From NCBI GenBank assembly GCA_944390455.1, contig CALXPU010000011.1, positions 1 through 49,491 on the forward strand: a stretch of DNA of 49,491 nt, read 5' to 3'. The notes under the pieces are model-generated. The model was given only the letters and a program-made list of their open reading frames with translations, was not told the origin of the DNA and did not search any database. Origin of the DNA: an uncultured Alphaproteobacteria bacterium (GTDB lineage: Bacteria; Pseudomonadota; Alphaproteobacteria; RF32; CAG-239). Within the stretch, counting starts at the first letter, position 1; each line of letters begins with the position of its first letter. Both the position numbers and the translations under genes were made by a program. Below, in pieces: positions 34,733 through 43,054 of the stretch.

Positions 34733-35374
34733 TTAAATTTTCTTTAACGGGAGGAAATTATTTGCACCATCGTAGAATGTTATTGACTTGGTTAATTTTT
34801 GATATGCCGAAACATATTGCTTGAAACCTGCAGCACGCTCCAAAATCAATTTTTCTGGAATATAGCGATTAATTTTTTTGGCGCGTTCTTCTGCTCTTCG
34901 TATAGCAAGCGCCGTATCGCAAACAATGAAATCTACCGCTGTTTGATAGCCTTTTTTATGTATATTCTTGAATAATTCCAAATGCGCCGGATTTGTTCCA
35001 CTATGCTCAAACATAATATTCAACTTCATATTCATTGCTCGGCGCAATAATTCATAGCCTATGATACGAGCCGGCATTTCGTATTTTTGAAAGGCTACAA
35101 CTTGACCAAACTGCGCCAAATCTTTTTGATATGACGGCATCGAGGTCATAATCTTATCAAAGCTTAAAAACAAAAAATTAGGCGGCAAATGTTTGGCGCA
35201 AAATGTACTTTTACCAGCGCCGGGAATACCTGATATTTGTCGCAATTCCGGCTTTACCACGGGCTGTAGCCCTTGTAAACTTTTAGCAATTATCTCTTCG
35301 CTTTCTTTGTTCTTTATAGCTTTGTAATCTGCATTTATCAGCAAATTCAGCGATGGCATCAGTGTCTTTAACAT
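34733..35374 (-). CDS. Zeta-toxin-like P-loop kinase
   Basis: The 213-residue protein has a Walker A motif SGIPGAGKST (Lys55), then SFDKIM with the Asp expected in zeta-type kinases, FEHSGTN, and a basic helix RRAEERAKKINRYIP. This layout is that of zeta toxins and related polynucleotide/sugar kinases. Classical zeta toxins phosphorylate UDP-N-acetylglucosamine and need an epsilon antitoxin, but no small antitoxin gene is adjacent. It starts 13 bp after the acetate kinase gene with an AGGTGAAGAA ribosome site, so it is probably co-transcribed with ackA. It may be a housekeeping kinase rather than a toxin. Confidence 0.75.
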   Translation of the reverse strand: MLKTLMPSLNLLINADYKAIKNKESEEIIAKSLQGLQPVVKPELRQISGIPGAGKSTFCAKHLPPNFLFLSFDKIMTSMPSYQKDLAQFGQVVAFQKYEMPARIIGYELLRRAMNMKLNIMFEHSGTNPAHLELFKNIHKKGYQTAVDFIVCDTALAIRRAEERAKKINRYIPEKLILERAAGFKQYVSAYQKLTKSITFYDGANNFLPLKKI

Positions 35375-35387
35375 TTCTTCACCTATA

Positions 35388-36602
35388 TTATATCGCCCAA
35401 GATTCTGCAGGACTTAATTCTTCCAAAAGGTCAAATGTTTCACTGGCAATCATCAGTTCTTCATTTGCAGGAATAACGAAAACTTTTACTTTGCTTTCCG
35501 AGGTACTGATATCAGCTGGTGCCGGACGTTGTTTATTCTTCTCCGCATCTAACTCCAAGCCTAAATATTGCAATCTTTGACAGAGCTTTTCTCTGATTAA
35601 TGAAGCATTTTCGCCAATGCCGGCTGTAAAAATTAATGCGTCAATTCCACCAAGCACTGCAATATACGCACCTATTTTTTTCAATAGCCCATATACAAAA
35701 GCATCTATTGCCAACTGGCACTGTTCATCGCCCTTTTCCGCATTTTCAATAATATCACGCATATCTGAATGACCACCGGATAAACCATACAAGCCGCTTT
35801 CTTTATTCAACATCAAGTTTACTTCATCTGCGGTCTTTCCTTGCGTTTTCATGATGTGTAATGGAATATACGGATCCATATCTCCGGAGCGTGTTGCCAT
35901 CATTACTCCGGCAAACGGCGTATACCCCATGGTTGTATCCACGCTTTTGCCATCCTTTATGGCCGTTACCGATGCGCCTCCCCCTAAATGGCAACAGATA
36001 AATTTTCCCTTTTTACCTAATAGCTCAGCCGCTTTTTGCGCTGCGTAATTATGAGATGTGCCATGAAAACCATAACGACGAATATGGTCTTTTTCATAAT
36101 ATTCTTTAGGAATTGCATACGTAAACGCCGATTTATCCATACTTTGATGATATGCACTGTCAAATGTGGCAACTTGAATAATCCCAGGAAGCAATTCTGT
36201 CATTGCTTCAACGCCATGAACGAAGGCTGGTCCGTGCAATGGCAATAATGGTAGTGTATCATAAATTTTTGCCATAACATCTTCATTGATAATAACCGAA
36301 CGGTCAAAATATTCGCCGCCATGTCCCATGCGATGACCAACTGCCGATAATTCAGACGTGTTCTTCAAATATTTATGCGATAGATAATCTAATATTGTCT
36401 TTATCGCTTCTTTATGATCCGCTACAGCGCATTCACACGCAATTTCATGCATATTGTCCGGTTTTACCACCAACTTTGAACCTTGCAAGCCAATACGGTC
36501 AACCATGCCTTTGGTTAAAACTTCATGAATACCTTTATCCATCTTAAAAAGTTGGAATTTCACTGTTGTTGAACCAGAATTCAATACCAATATTTTTTCC
36601 AT
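35388..36602 (-). CDS. ackA: Acetate kinase
   Basis: The 404-residue protein has all acetate kinase blocks: N-terminal LNSGSTTVKF, HRMGHGGE, LHGPA, ATFDSAYHQSM, RYGFHGTSH, HLGGGASVTAIKDGKSVDTTMGYTPFAG, MATRSGDMDP and FTAGIGENA. It interconverts acetyl phosphate plus ADP and acetate plus ATP. Some substitutions are notable (NSGSTT for NAGSSS, HLGGG for HLGNG), but the essential residues appear retained. No pta gene is adjacent. A TTGCCA-17-TAACTA promoter lies upstream. The gene probably leads a run with the zeta-like kinase. Confidence 0.96.
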   Translation of the reverse strand: MEKILVLNSGSTTVKFQLFKMDKGIHEVLTKGMVDRIGLQGSKLVVKPDNMHEIACECAVADHKEAIKTILDYLSHKYLKNTSELSAVGHRMGHGGEYFDRSVIINEDVMAKIYDTLPLLPLHGPAFVHGVEAMTELLPGIIQVATFDSAYHQSMDKSAFTYAIPKEYYEKDHIRRYGFHGTSHNYAAQKAAELLGKKGKFICCHLGGGASVTAIKDGKSVDTTMGYTPFAGVMMATRSGDMDPYIPLHIMKTQGKTADEVNLMLNKESGLYGLSGGHSDMRDIIENAEKGDEQCQLAIDAFVYGLLKKIGAYIAVLGGIDALIFTAGIGENASLIREKLCQRLQYLGLELDAEKNKQRPAPADISTSESKVKVFVIPANEELMIASETFDLLEELSPAESWAI

Positions 36603-36634
36603 ATATTTATCTTTCGGCTATTGACAATGCCGCC

Positions 36635-36663
36635 TAGTTAGCACAAAAAACTTTTTTTGGCAA
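36635..36663 (-). promoter_or_regulatory. Sigma-70 promoter of ackA
   Basis: On the minus strand, TTGCCA (36663-36658), a 17-bp spacer and TAACTA (36640-36635) lie about 35 bp before the start. Confidence 0.65.
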
Positions 36664-36776
36664 TAAAAAAATATTCTTCCTTGGGGGAAACTTCTGTTTT
36701 TATCATTGAAATTAAGCTTTTATCAGTTATACTCCCTCCATGTTTTTGGAATTTTTATACTACTTTTTTAGGATGA

Positions 36777-38009
36777 ATGATGAAAGACGCCAGTAGAATT
36801 CAAGCCATTATTGAAACGTTGGAACAAATTTTTGACGATAAGTTTCCTGCCGACAATATCCTTGATAAATATTTTAAAGATCGTCGCTATATCGGCTCTA
36901 AAGACAGGCGTTTTATTGCGGATAATGTTTGGAAAATCATCCGACAAAGAATGCATCTCTCCGAAGCGCTCGGCGGAATTATTTCGGCTCGTCTTTTTAC
37001 GGCTCTTCATTTTATTGATGAAGATTTGGATTTATTGTTTAATGGCGAAGATTATGCCCCTTACCCTCTTTCCAAAGATGAGAAAATTCTTCTTGATAAA
37101 GCAAAACTTTTTGAAGATTTTTCCGAATACGCTTGCTTTGAATGTCCACAGTGGCTCTTTGATAAAATCCATAATCCACAACTGATTGATGCGCTTAACG
37201 CCACAGCGCCGGTTGATGTCAGAGCTAATCTGGTTAATCGTGAACATGCTAAAGAACGCTTAAAAAAAGAAGGCTTATTCTTTTCTTTTACTCCGCTTTC
37301 TCCTATTGGTTTGCGTTCTCATGATCGTATTAACCTAAACAACTGCATGACCTATCAAGATGGCGAAATTGAAGTTATGGATGAAGCTTCACAACTTATC
37401 TCTTTGTTGTGTCGTGTTAAGCCTTTTCATAAAACGATTGATTATTGCGCCGGTGCCGGTGGTAAATCTTTAGCCATTGGGGCGTTGCTTCAAAACGAAG
37501 GACTTATTTGGGCGCACGATATCAGCCAAGAGCGTTTGTCTCGCATAAAAAAAAGAGCGGAAAGATTAGATATCCTGAACATTAAAACTATTCAAAACGT
37601 ACAAGATACAGACTACACACGTTTCATTATTGACGCTCCTTGCTCTGGTTCCGGCACGTGGCGTCGTACTCCTGATGCAAAATATAGGTTATCACCGCAA
37701 AGACTTGACGAACTTTGTCAGACACAGGCGGAAATTTTAGATTTTGGTGCAACGCATACTGCTCCTAACGGACGACTTATTTATATCACTTGTTCGGTAT
37801 TGCCCGATGAAAATGAACAGCAAATTGAGGCCTTTCTTAAAAGACATCCTGAATTTGAACCCGTTAATCATCGTGACTTATGGAAAGATACGCTGGATTT
37901 ATCTATCTTTCCGTTTGATTGCGAAAAATGGCTTAAATTTTCGCCACTGCGCACACAAACCGATGGTTTCTTCTTCTGCGCCTTGCAGAAAAAAGCTTTT
38001 ACCGATTAG
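36777..38009 (+). CDS. RsmB/NSUN-family RNA (cytosine-5) methyltransferase
   Basis: The 410-residue protein has an N-terminal NusB/RsmB-like helical region (ASRIQAIIETLEQIF, with DRRFIADNVWKIIRQR). It is followed by a Rossmann methyltransferase domain. The SAM-binding motif is DYCAGAGGKSLAIG (about 221-234), motif IV is DAPCSGSG near 287-294 with its Cys, and motif VI is YITCSV near 336-341 with the catalytic Cys. It probably makes m5C in 16S rRNA, like RsmB (E. coli C967), though the exact target is inferred. Two adjacent ATGs (36777, 36780) follow an AGGA ribosome site. Confidence 0.88.
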   Translation: MMKDASRIQAIIETLEQIFDDKFPADNILDKYFKDRRYIGSKDRRFIADNVWKIIRQRMHLSEALGGIISARLFTALHFIDEDLDLLFNGEDYAPYPLSKDEKILLDKAKLFEDFSEYACFECPQWLFDKIHNPQLIDALNATAPVDVRANLVNREHAKERLKKEGLFFSFTPLSPIGLRSHDRINLNNCMTYQDGEIEVMDEASQLISLLCRVKPFHKTIDYCAGAGGKSLAIGALLQNEGLIWAHDISQERLSRIKKRAERLDILNIKTIQNVQDTDYTRFIIDAPCSGSGTWRRTPDAKYRLSPQRLDELCQTQAEILDFGATHTAPNGRLIYITCSVLPDENEQQIEAFLKRHPEFEPVNHRDLWKDTLDLSIFPFDCEKWLKFSPLRTQTDGFFFCALQKKAFTD

Positions 38010-38141
38010 ATTGTGTTTAAATCTGTATTTATAACTTGATTTTCAGTTTTTTTTCTTTTAACCTGTTAGAAAATCTGAAATATTTGTCGGATATTGCTCC
38101 TTTTCTTAAAACATACATTAAAAAAGGTAATAATAACAGTT

Positions 38142-38726
38142 ATGATTTTGTACTTGATGAGACATGGGCAAACGGATTGGAACGCTTCAGGTAAACTGCA
38201 AGGCAAAACTGATACTGCGCTCAATGAAGTCGGTATTTCGCAAATTCATAACGCTTCGTTGAAATTGGTCGGAGAACAAATTGAAACTATTTATGCCAGC
38301 GATCTTAAACGCGCCAAAAAAAGCGCCGATATTGCCAGCAATGTTCTTGACCTCCCTGTTCATTATACCAAGCGCTTAAGAGAAATGTGTTTCGGAAAAG
38401 CTGAAGGAATGAAAAAAAATGATATTCAGGCGGTTTTTCCCTATATCTATCAGGCTTTTAATGATATTAAAAACCCTGAAAGATATGCTATCAGCTACCC
38501 TGGTGGGGAAACAATCGGAGAAGTACAACAGCGCTTTATGAAACTTATCAATAAACTTTTTGAAGAAGGACGTGAACGTGTTTTATTGGTTACACACGGT
38601 ATGCTTATACGAATTTTTACGGAAACATGCCTGAAAAAAACTATCCGACTCGAAAATGGTTCGGTGTTACGAGTGGTTTTTGATGAAAAATCCAAGAAAT
38701 TTAAATCGCCTAAAATCCTTTTCTAA
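38142..38726 (+). CDS. Histidine phosphatase superfamily (phosphoglycerate mutase-like) protein
   Basis: The frame opens at 38094, but the ATG at 38142 starts the domain directly: MILYLMRHGQTDWN, with the phospho-accepting His8 in RHG. The acid/base region LREMCFGKAEG and the second His in VTHGMLIR complete the active site. At 194 residues it matches the cobC/GpmB-like branch. Substrate (phosphoglycerate, alpha-ribazole phosphate or another phosphomonoester) cannot be told from sequence. The ribosome site AAGGT is 14 bases from the ATG, longer than ideal. It lies downstream of the methyltransferase with a gap of about 130 bp. Confidence 0.88.
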   Translation: MILYLMRHGQTDWNASGKLQGKTDTALNEVGISQIHNASLKLVGEQIETIYASDLKRAKKSADIASNVLDLPVHYTKRLREMCFGKAEGMKKNDIQAVFPYIYQAFNDIKNPERYAISYPGGETIGEVQQRFMKLINKLFEEGRERVLLVTHGMLIRIFTETCLKKTIRLENGSVLRVVFDEKSKKFKSPKILF

Positions 38727-38815
38727 ATTTTTTATCGCTTTTATGTGAATTTTTTGTTTAAAAAGTATGAAAAATCTGTGATTTAAACCAAAAGCCCCTT
38801 GTAAATATCATCCTT

Positions 38816-38844
38816 TTGACTATTATATATTTGATTTGTAATTT
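38816..38844 (+). promoter_or_regulatory. Sigma-70 promoter of the DUF805 gene
   Basis: TTGACT (38816-38821), a 17-bp spacer and TAATTT (38839-38844) are directly upstream of a GTGAGG ribosome site. Confidence 0.7.
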
Positions 38845-38859
38845 TTTTGTGAGGAAAAT

Positions 38860-39885
38860 ATGGTTAGTAAAAAAACTACTGCATCTAAGCTTAACGCTTC
38901 TGAAGATAAAACGGATACTTCCGTTGCAGAACCTAAGAAAAAAGTATCTTCATCTAAACCTGCTGCATCTAAAAGTAATGCGAAAAAGACTGCGACTAAA
39001 CAAGTTGTTCCTGAAACAAATAATGTTGATGTTGTTGGCGAAGTTTTGAATGTTAAATCTAAAAATGATGCTAAAAAGTCCTCACGCACTGCGAAAACTG
39101 TTGAGGTAAAAGCTGAAACTCCGGCTGCTGCTGAAAAAAGCAAAAAAACTGTTGCTGCTAATACCAAGCGCTCTTCTGTTAAAGAAAATGCAAAAATTGC
39201 CGAAGCTAAAAAATTTGCAGAAATGAAAGAACACCCTGCTGATATTGATACAATTGATGAAGCTTGTACCCAAGGTTGTTGTGGAGGCGCTTGGTGCTCT
39301 TGGATTCATGCGTACAAAAATATGTTTAACTTCAAAGGCAGAACTTCTCGTTATGAATTTTGGAGCTTTATGCTTATCAACATTTTTGCGCTGCTTTTAT
39401 TTAGTTTAGGATTAGAATTAACCACCCATTCTTTATTATCCGCTGCTTTGGGTGTTGTGATTTATTTGGTTCAATTTGTGGTTTACTTATCTATATTTAC
39501 CAGACGTTTGCATGATGCCGGATACAGTGCTTGGAAAGGCTTTTTCAGACCATTACTCATTTCTTGGCTTTTAACTATTGCAAGTGCTTTTAATTTAGCG
39601 TTTCACACTCCGACTAATCCCTACGCATTACAGTTATCTCTTTTAGTTGCTGCTTTTTTCTTAATTTCGTATGGTTATTATGGCATTAAGACTTTTGTAG
39701 CAGCTGGTTTCTTTGAAGAAGAACGTAATGCTAATGTTTATGGGGCTGCTTCTTTTATTGATGATGCACACAAGATGAGAGGTTTAAGATATGCTTCTAT
39801 TTATCTACTGATTATCATTTTTGGATATCTTATCTCTTTATCCTCTGTTGTTTATAGCGCACTACAAGAGCTATACGCATACTAG
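38860..39885 (+). CDS. DUF805 membrane protein with long Lys/Ala-rich N-terminal extension
   Basis: Residues 1-~125 are disordered and rich in Lys, Ala, Ser and Thr, resembling a histone-H1-like tail. A cysteine cluster, CTQGCCGGAWC, then precedes the membrane domain. That domain opens YKNMFNFKGRTSRYEFWSF and contains FTRRLHDAGYSAWKGF, both hallmarks of DUF805 (YhaH-like) proteins. There are about five hydrophobic helices. DUF805 function is not established. Most DUF805 proteins are about 120-180 residues, so this one (341) is unusually long at both ends. The tail should be cytoplasmic and could bind nucleic acid or lipid head groups; this is speculation. Confidence 0.85.
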   Translation: MVSKKTTASKLNASEDKTDTSVAEPKKKVSSSKPAASKSNAKKTATKQVVPETNNVDVVGEVLNVKSKNDAKKSSRTAKTVEVKAETPAAAEKSKKTVAANTKRSSVKENAKIAEAKKFAEMKEHPADIDTIDEACTQGCCGGAWCSWIHAYKNMFNFKGRTSRYEFWSFMLINIFALLLFSLGLELTTHSLLSAALGVVIYLVQFVVYLSIFTRRLHDAGYSAWKGFFRPLLISWLLTIASAFNLAFHTPTNPYALQLSLLVAAFFLISYGYYGIKTFVAAGFFEEERNANVYGAASFIDDAHKMRGLRYASIYLLIIIFGYLISLSSVVYSALQELYAY

Positions 39886-39924
39886 AACAATATACATAAA
39901 CTTATTTGGGAAGAATAAAGTTTT

Positions 39925-39957
39925 AGGGAAATGAGTTCAATCTTGTTTCCCTTTTTC
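39925..39957 (+). terminator. Rho-independent terminator
   Basis: The stem AGGGAAA / TTTCCCT followed by TTTTTC lies 40 bp past the DUF805 stop. Confidence 0.75.
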
Positions 39958-40132
39958 TTAACATATTATAGCCCTATAGTTGCTCGGAGAGAATGCCTAA
40001 TATTGTAACGCAACTTCTCTACTGGCGAATAAAGACAAACACACTTTTGTAACTAATTTATCCTTTATTTATGATTGATATCCTATTTATTAACAGATGT
40101 CTTTCACCTACAGTCATTTTCTTATCTGTAAA
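39958..40132. other. Gene-free interval
   Basis: No open frame, tRNA or promoter is recognised. An AGTTGC...GCAACT inverted pair with a 27-nt loop starts near 39975; it may be chance. Confidence 0.4.
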
Positions 40133-40134
40133 AA

Positions 40135-40161
40135 ATTAAAGAGAGGAAAATCCTCTCTTCA
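40135..40161 (-). terminator. Rho-independent terminator of lexA-mtnN
   Basis: The stem AAGAGAGG / CCTCTCTT with a 5-nt loop is followed in the minus direction by TTAATTTTTT, downstream of mtnN. Confidence 0.85.
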
Positions 40162-40195
40162 AATATTTTTTTCTGTGTTGCTATGGTTTACAAAA

Positions 40196-40882
40196 TTACA
40201 ACCACTCTTCATTAAGAGCTCTTAAGACCACATCCACCATCAGAGCGGCTTTTTCCGGTACATTTTGCCAGAAATTATTATACTCTTCTTCTTGATTGGA
40301 TTTACCCACAACATCGCTGATAATGCGAAGGGAAATATATGGGCGACGTTCATTCAAAAATGCGATTTGCGCAATAGCGGCGCTTTCCATATCAACTGCA
40401 AGAGCTTTTGGAAATTCTTTCTTTATTTCTTTTAGGCGTTTTGCATCAGTCAAAAACTGATCTCCGCTTACAGTCAAGCCTACTTTTAAATAGCCTTCCG
40501 GTGTGCCTTCTATAATCTTTCCAATAATACTCGGACGTGTTTCAAAAAACAACGGCAAGCCCTGAACTTGTCCTTTTTCATTCGGTTCGCCGCACCAAAC
40601 ATCATGGTAACACACCTTTTCTGCAAGTACGATATCTCCTTGTTGCAAACTATCATCAATACCACCGGCGAGCCCTGTTGTCATCAATAAATCAGCACCG
40701 GCATCGCATGCTTTTTGTGCTGCCAAAGCTGCATTGACTTTACCGATACCGCTTTTTATCAATAATATCTTTTTACCATGAGCTTCAGCTTGCGGAAAAT
40801 CTCCGTCTTCCGAAAAATCATAGAGTTTATGAACAGTCTCATACTCACTATCCATCGCAGTGATAATTGCAATAGTTTTCAT
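40196..40882 (-). CDS. mtnN: 5'-methylthioadenosine/S-adenosylhomocysteine nucleosidase
   Basis: The 228-residue protein matches MtnN/Pfs throughout: AIITAMDSEYE at the start with the catalytic-region acids, KSGIGKVNAA, TTGLAGGID, TVSGDQF, AVDMESAAIAQ with the ribose-binding Met-Glu, and LRIISDVVG with the catalytic Asp. It cleaves adenine from MTA, SAH and 5'-deoxyadenosine in SAM recycling. The gene starts 11 bp after the lexA stop with a GAGGAA ribosome site, so it should be co-transcribed with lexA and fall under SOS control. Length is normal. Confidence 0.95.
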   Translation of the reverse strand: MKTIAIITAMDSEYETVHKLYDFSEDGDFPQAEAHGKKILLIKSGIGKVNAALAAQKACDAGADLLMTTGLAGGIDDSLQQGDIVLAEKVCYHDVWCGEPNEKGQVQGLPLFFETRPSIIGKIIEGTPEGYLKVGLTVSGDQFLTDAKRLKEIKKEFPKALAVDMESAAIAQIAFLNERRPYISLRIISDVVGKSNQEEEYNNFWQNVPEKAALMVDVVLRALNEEWL

Positions 40883-40893
40883 TTTTATTCCTC

Positions 40894-41571
40894 TTAATTA
40901 TATTTGCGTACGATACCGTACAAAATGCCTTGGATCTTCAAACGATCTGCCGTTAATTTTATCGGGCTGTAATCTTTATTGCACGGCAAGAGCCATACTT
41001 CATTACCACCTTTTTTATCCAGTACTTTCAATGTTGCTTCTTCATTATCTACCAAAGCCACAACTATTTGACCATTTTCGGCTCTGTCTGCCCTTCTGAT
41101 GATGGCTGTATCACCATCAAAAATTCCGGCTTCAATCATTGATTCACCTTCAATTGTCAGCGCATATAGCTCAGATTTGGTGGAAAAACTTTTCGGAATA
41201 TAAATATATTCTGACGGATTTGCAATTGCCTCAATCGGTGTTCCTGCCGCAATTTTACCATACAAAGGTATCATCAAAGAAAATTCTGTTTCACCATTAT
41301 CATTAGCAAAATGCTCTTGTTCCTCAAGTTCTTCCGCTTCATCAAAATGAGCTTCTATTTGCGGCACTTTCAGCACTTCCAATGCGCGAGCTTTATGCGC
41401 AAGTTTACGAATAAACCCTCTTTCTTCCAAGGCATTTATTAACGCATGTATACCGGATTTTGATTTTAATCCGACTGCATTTTTCATTTCTTCAAATGAT
41501 GGTGAATGTCCGGTTTCTTTAATAAAATTATCTATATAAACCAGTAGTTTATGTTGTTTTGGTGTTAACAT
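40894..41571 (-). CDS. lexA: LexA SOS repressor
   Basis: The 225-residue protein has a winged-helix N-terminus (MLTPKQHKLLVYIDNFIKETGHSPSFEEMKNAVGLKSKSGIHALINALEERGFI) and a peptidase S24 domain. The autocleavage site is Ala109-Gly110 (KIAAGTP), the nucleophile Ser144 (GESM) and the base Lys182 (ATLKVL). It represses SOS genes until RecA-stimulated self-cleavage. The sequence is of alphaproteobacterial type and fits the GAAC-N7-GAAC operator found in its own promoter. It is first in an operon with mtnN. Confidence 0.97.
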   Translation of the reverse strand: MLTPKQHKLLVYIDNFIKETGHSPSFEEMKNAVGLKSKSGIHALINALEERGFIRKLAHKARALEVLKVPQIEAHFDEAEELEEQEHFANDNGETEFSLMIPLYGKIAAGTPIEAIANPSEYIYIPKSFSTKSELYALTIEGESMIEAGIFDGDTAIIRRADRAENGQIVVALVDNEEATLKVLDKKGGNEVWLLPCNKDYSPIKLTADRLKIQGILYGIVRKYN

Positions 41572-41596
41572 ACTCCCTCCGTCTGCGTTTAATTTT

Positions 41597-41611
41597 GTTC
41601 TACTTTAGTTC
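41597..41611. promoter_or_regulatory. LexA operator (GTTC-N7-GTTC) of lexA
   Basis: GTTC (41597-41600), seven bases, GTTC (41608-41611) is a LexA box overlapping the -10 of the lexA promoter, implying autorepression. Confidence 0.92.
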
Positions 41612-41630
41612 TTTTTATATCACTTGTCAA
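41602..41630 (-). promoter_or_regulatory. Sigma-70 promoter of lexA-mtnN
   Basis: On the minus strand, TTGACA (41630-41625), a 17-bp spacer and TAAAGT (41607-41602) are present, the -10 lying inside the LexA box. Confidence 0.88.
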
Positions 41631-41650
41631 GCGCTTTTTTGAACCTAATT

Positions 41651-42934
41651 TTACCATCTTTGGCAAGCTTGCAGACGCTCTAAGTATTCATTTTTACTTA
41701 AATTATATCCTTCTCGTATCAATTCTTTGCTCGTTAATCTCTCATCAATTAAACGACGCCTCATCTCTAATACATTATAACTTATCTGCTTATCGGTTTT
41801 CTTCGGCTGTTCGTAGCCATATGTTTTGTGTTGTATTGCACGCAATATCTTCAGCACAGTTGCCACTTTTATATCGGTTCCTGCCAACTCGTGCGCCACA
41901 TTTGGATAGGAATAAACCAAACTTAACGGCAATATCTTTTTATAGGCTTCCGGATATTTCCCCCACCCTATATCAAAACGTGGCTCTCCTTTTACTCGGT
42001 ATGGGTGCGCCGTACAATTACCAATGATAATATCTGAGGCGATGCCATTTAAATTATCATACGAAAAATAACGCTCATACTCACTTTGACTTGGTTTATA
42101 TGACGGCATTATAAAATTAACACCTTTACATTTTCCGTCTTTTTCCATGCCTGCAAAACTCCACGCAAATTCGGTGGCTATGCGTGTCTGATAGACAGGA
42201 TAACCGAACATAACCAATTTGACTTCTTTATCTCCCCATATTTTATTCTTTATATCGGCTAATCGGGTAATATTGTCTTCGGTAGAAATATCATATGCCT
42301 CGCTTATACATTCATCCACAATTTCATGCGAAACTCCCATCGCCTTAAAATAACGACGATACATTTCTTGTTCCGACCCGACATTATACACTAAACTGGA
42401 ATCTGTAAAATCTGAATTACCTTGATTATCTTTTAAACCTAGAAAAATCAACTTTACGGCTTTTCCGGTGCGGCGGAAATGCTTAAACCATGCATAGACA
42501 GCCGGACTTGCGGCTCCGGGATGCCCTGAAAATACAACAAATGCATCCGTGTCTTCCGGCAACTTGATATAGTCGCACCCGATAATTGCTCGTGAATATC
42601 CTTTGAATTTTATAACTTCTCCGGCTTTAATTCTCCCTTGGTCTTCGGCCTTTAATATTGTTTTCTTTTCTGATGGTAAAAGTAAAAATTCCGGTATTGG
42701 TTCTTTAGTTATCGTTTTACCTGCTTGTTTGGCTTTTTCTATTGCGCTTTTTAATGTAAAATCTTTTTCATTGACCAGATTATTTGCATAACGCACATAT
42801 TTCACAAATGTCGCAAATTCTTCTTTATAGTGGCCACGTCTGCGCCATTCTTCCGCATAATCTTGATATTTAACATCTCGCCCTTGGCAAATTTCCGTTA
42901 CTATCCGTTCATATACACTTATTTGATGCGACAT
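41651..42934 (-). CDS. YdcF/DUF218-like protein, 427 residues
   Basis: The central region has the DUF218 layout: DTDAFVVFSGHPGAASP, EQEMYRRYFKAMGVSHEIVDECISEAYDISTEDNITRLADI (the family's G-V-x-x-x-x-I-x-x-E plus T-E-N block), then KEVKLVMFGYPVYQTRIATEFAW in place of the usual V-T-x-x-x-H-x-x-R-A. An N-terminal helical region of about 120 residues and a C-terminal helical tail (SYNVLEMRRRLIDERLTSKELI) extend it well beyond YdcF. There is no signal peptide, so it is cytoplasmic. It is a remote paralogue of the 392-residue protein at 23135-24313. The ribosome site GGTAAAATT precedes the ATG. The specific role is unknown. Confidence 0.65.
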   Translation of the reverse strand: MSHQISVYERIVTEICQGRDVKYQDYAEEWRRRGHYKEEFATFVKYVRYANNLVNEKDFTLKSAIEKAKQAGKTITKEPIPEFLLLPSEKKTILKAEDQGRIKAGEVIKFKGYSRAIIGCDYIKLPEDTDAFVVFSGHPGAASPAVYAWFKHFRRTGKAVKLIFLGLKDNQGNSDFTDSSLVYNVGSEQEMYRRYFKAMGVSHEIVDECISEAYDISTEDNITRLADIKNKIWGDKEVKLVMFGYPVYQTRIATEFAWSFAGMEKDGKCKGVNFIMPSYKPSQSEYERYFSYDNLNGIASDIIIGNCTAHPYRVKGEPRFDIGWGKYPEAYKKILPLSLVYSYPNVAHELAGTDIKVATVLKILRAIQHKTYGYEQPKKTDKQISYNVLEMRRRLIDERLTSKELIREGYNLSKNEYLERLQACQRW

Positions 42935-43054
42935 AATTTTACCTTTCCAATATATTATGTTTCTTTTTAGTAAATATTCGTAAATTTTTCGTATATATTA
43001 GCACATTATTAACTTTTATCCGGCTAAACATCAGTATTATTGGAGGGTGTTTTT

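Noticed and set aside
39958..40132. Possible structured RNA
   Set aside because: Only one weak inverted pair with a long loop was seen, without a promoter.
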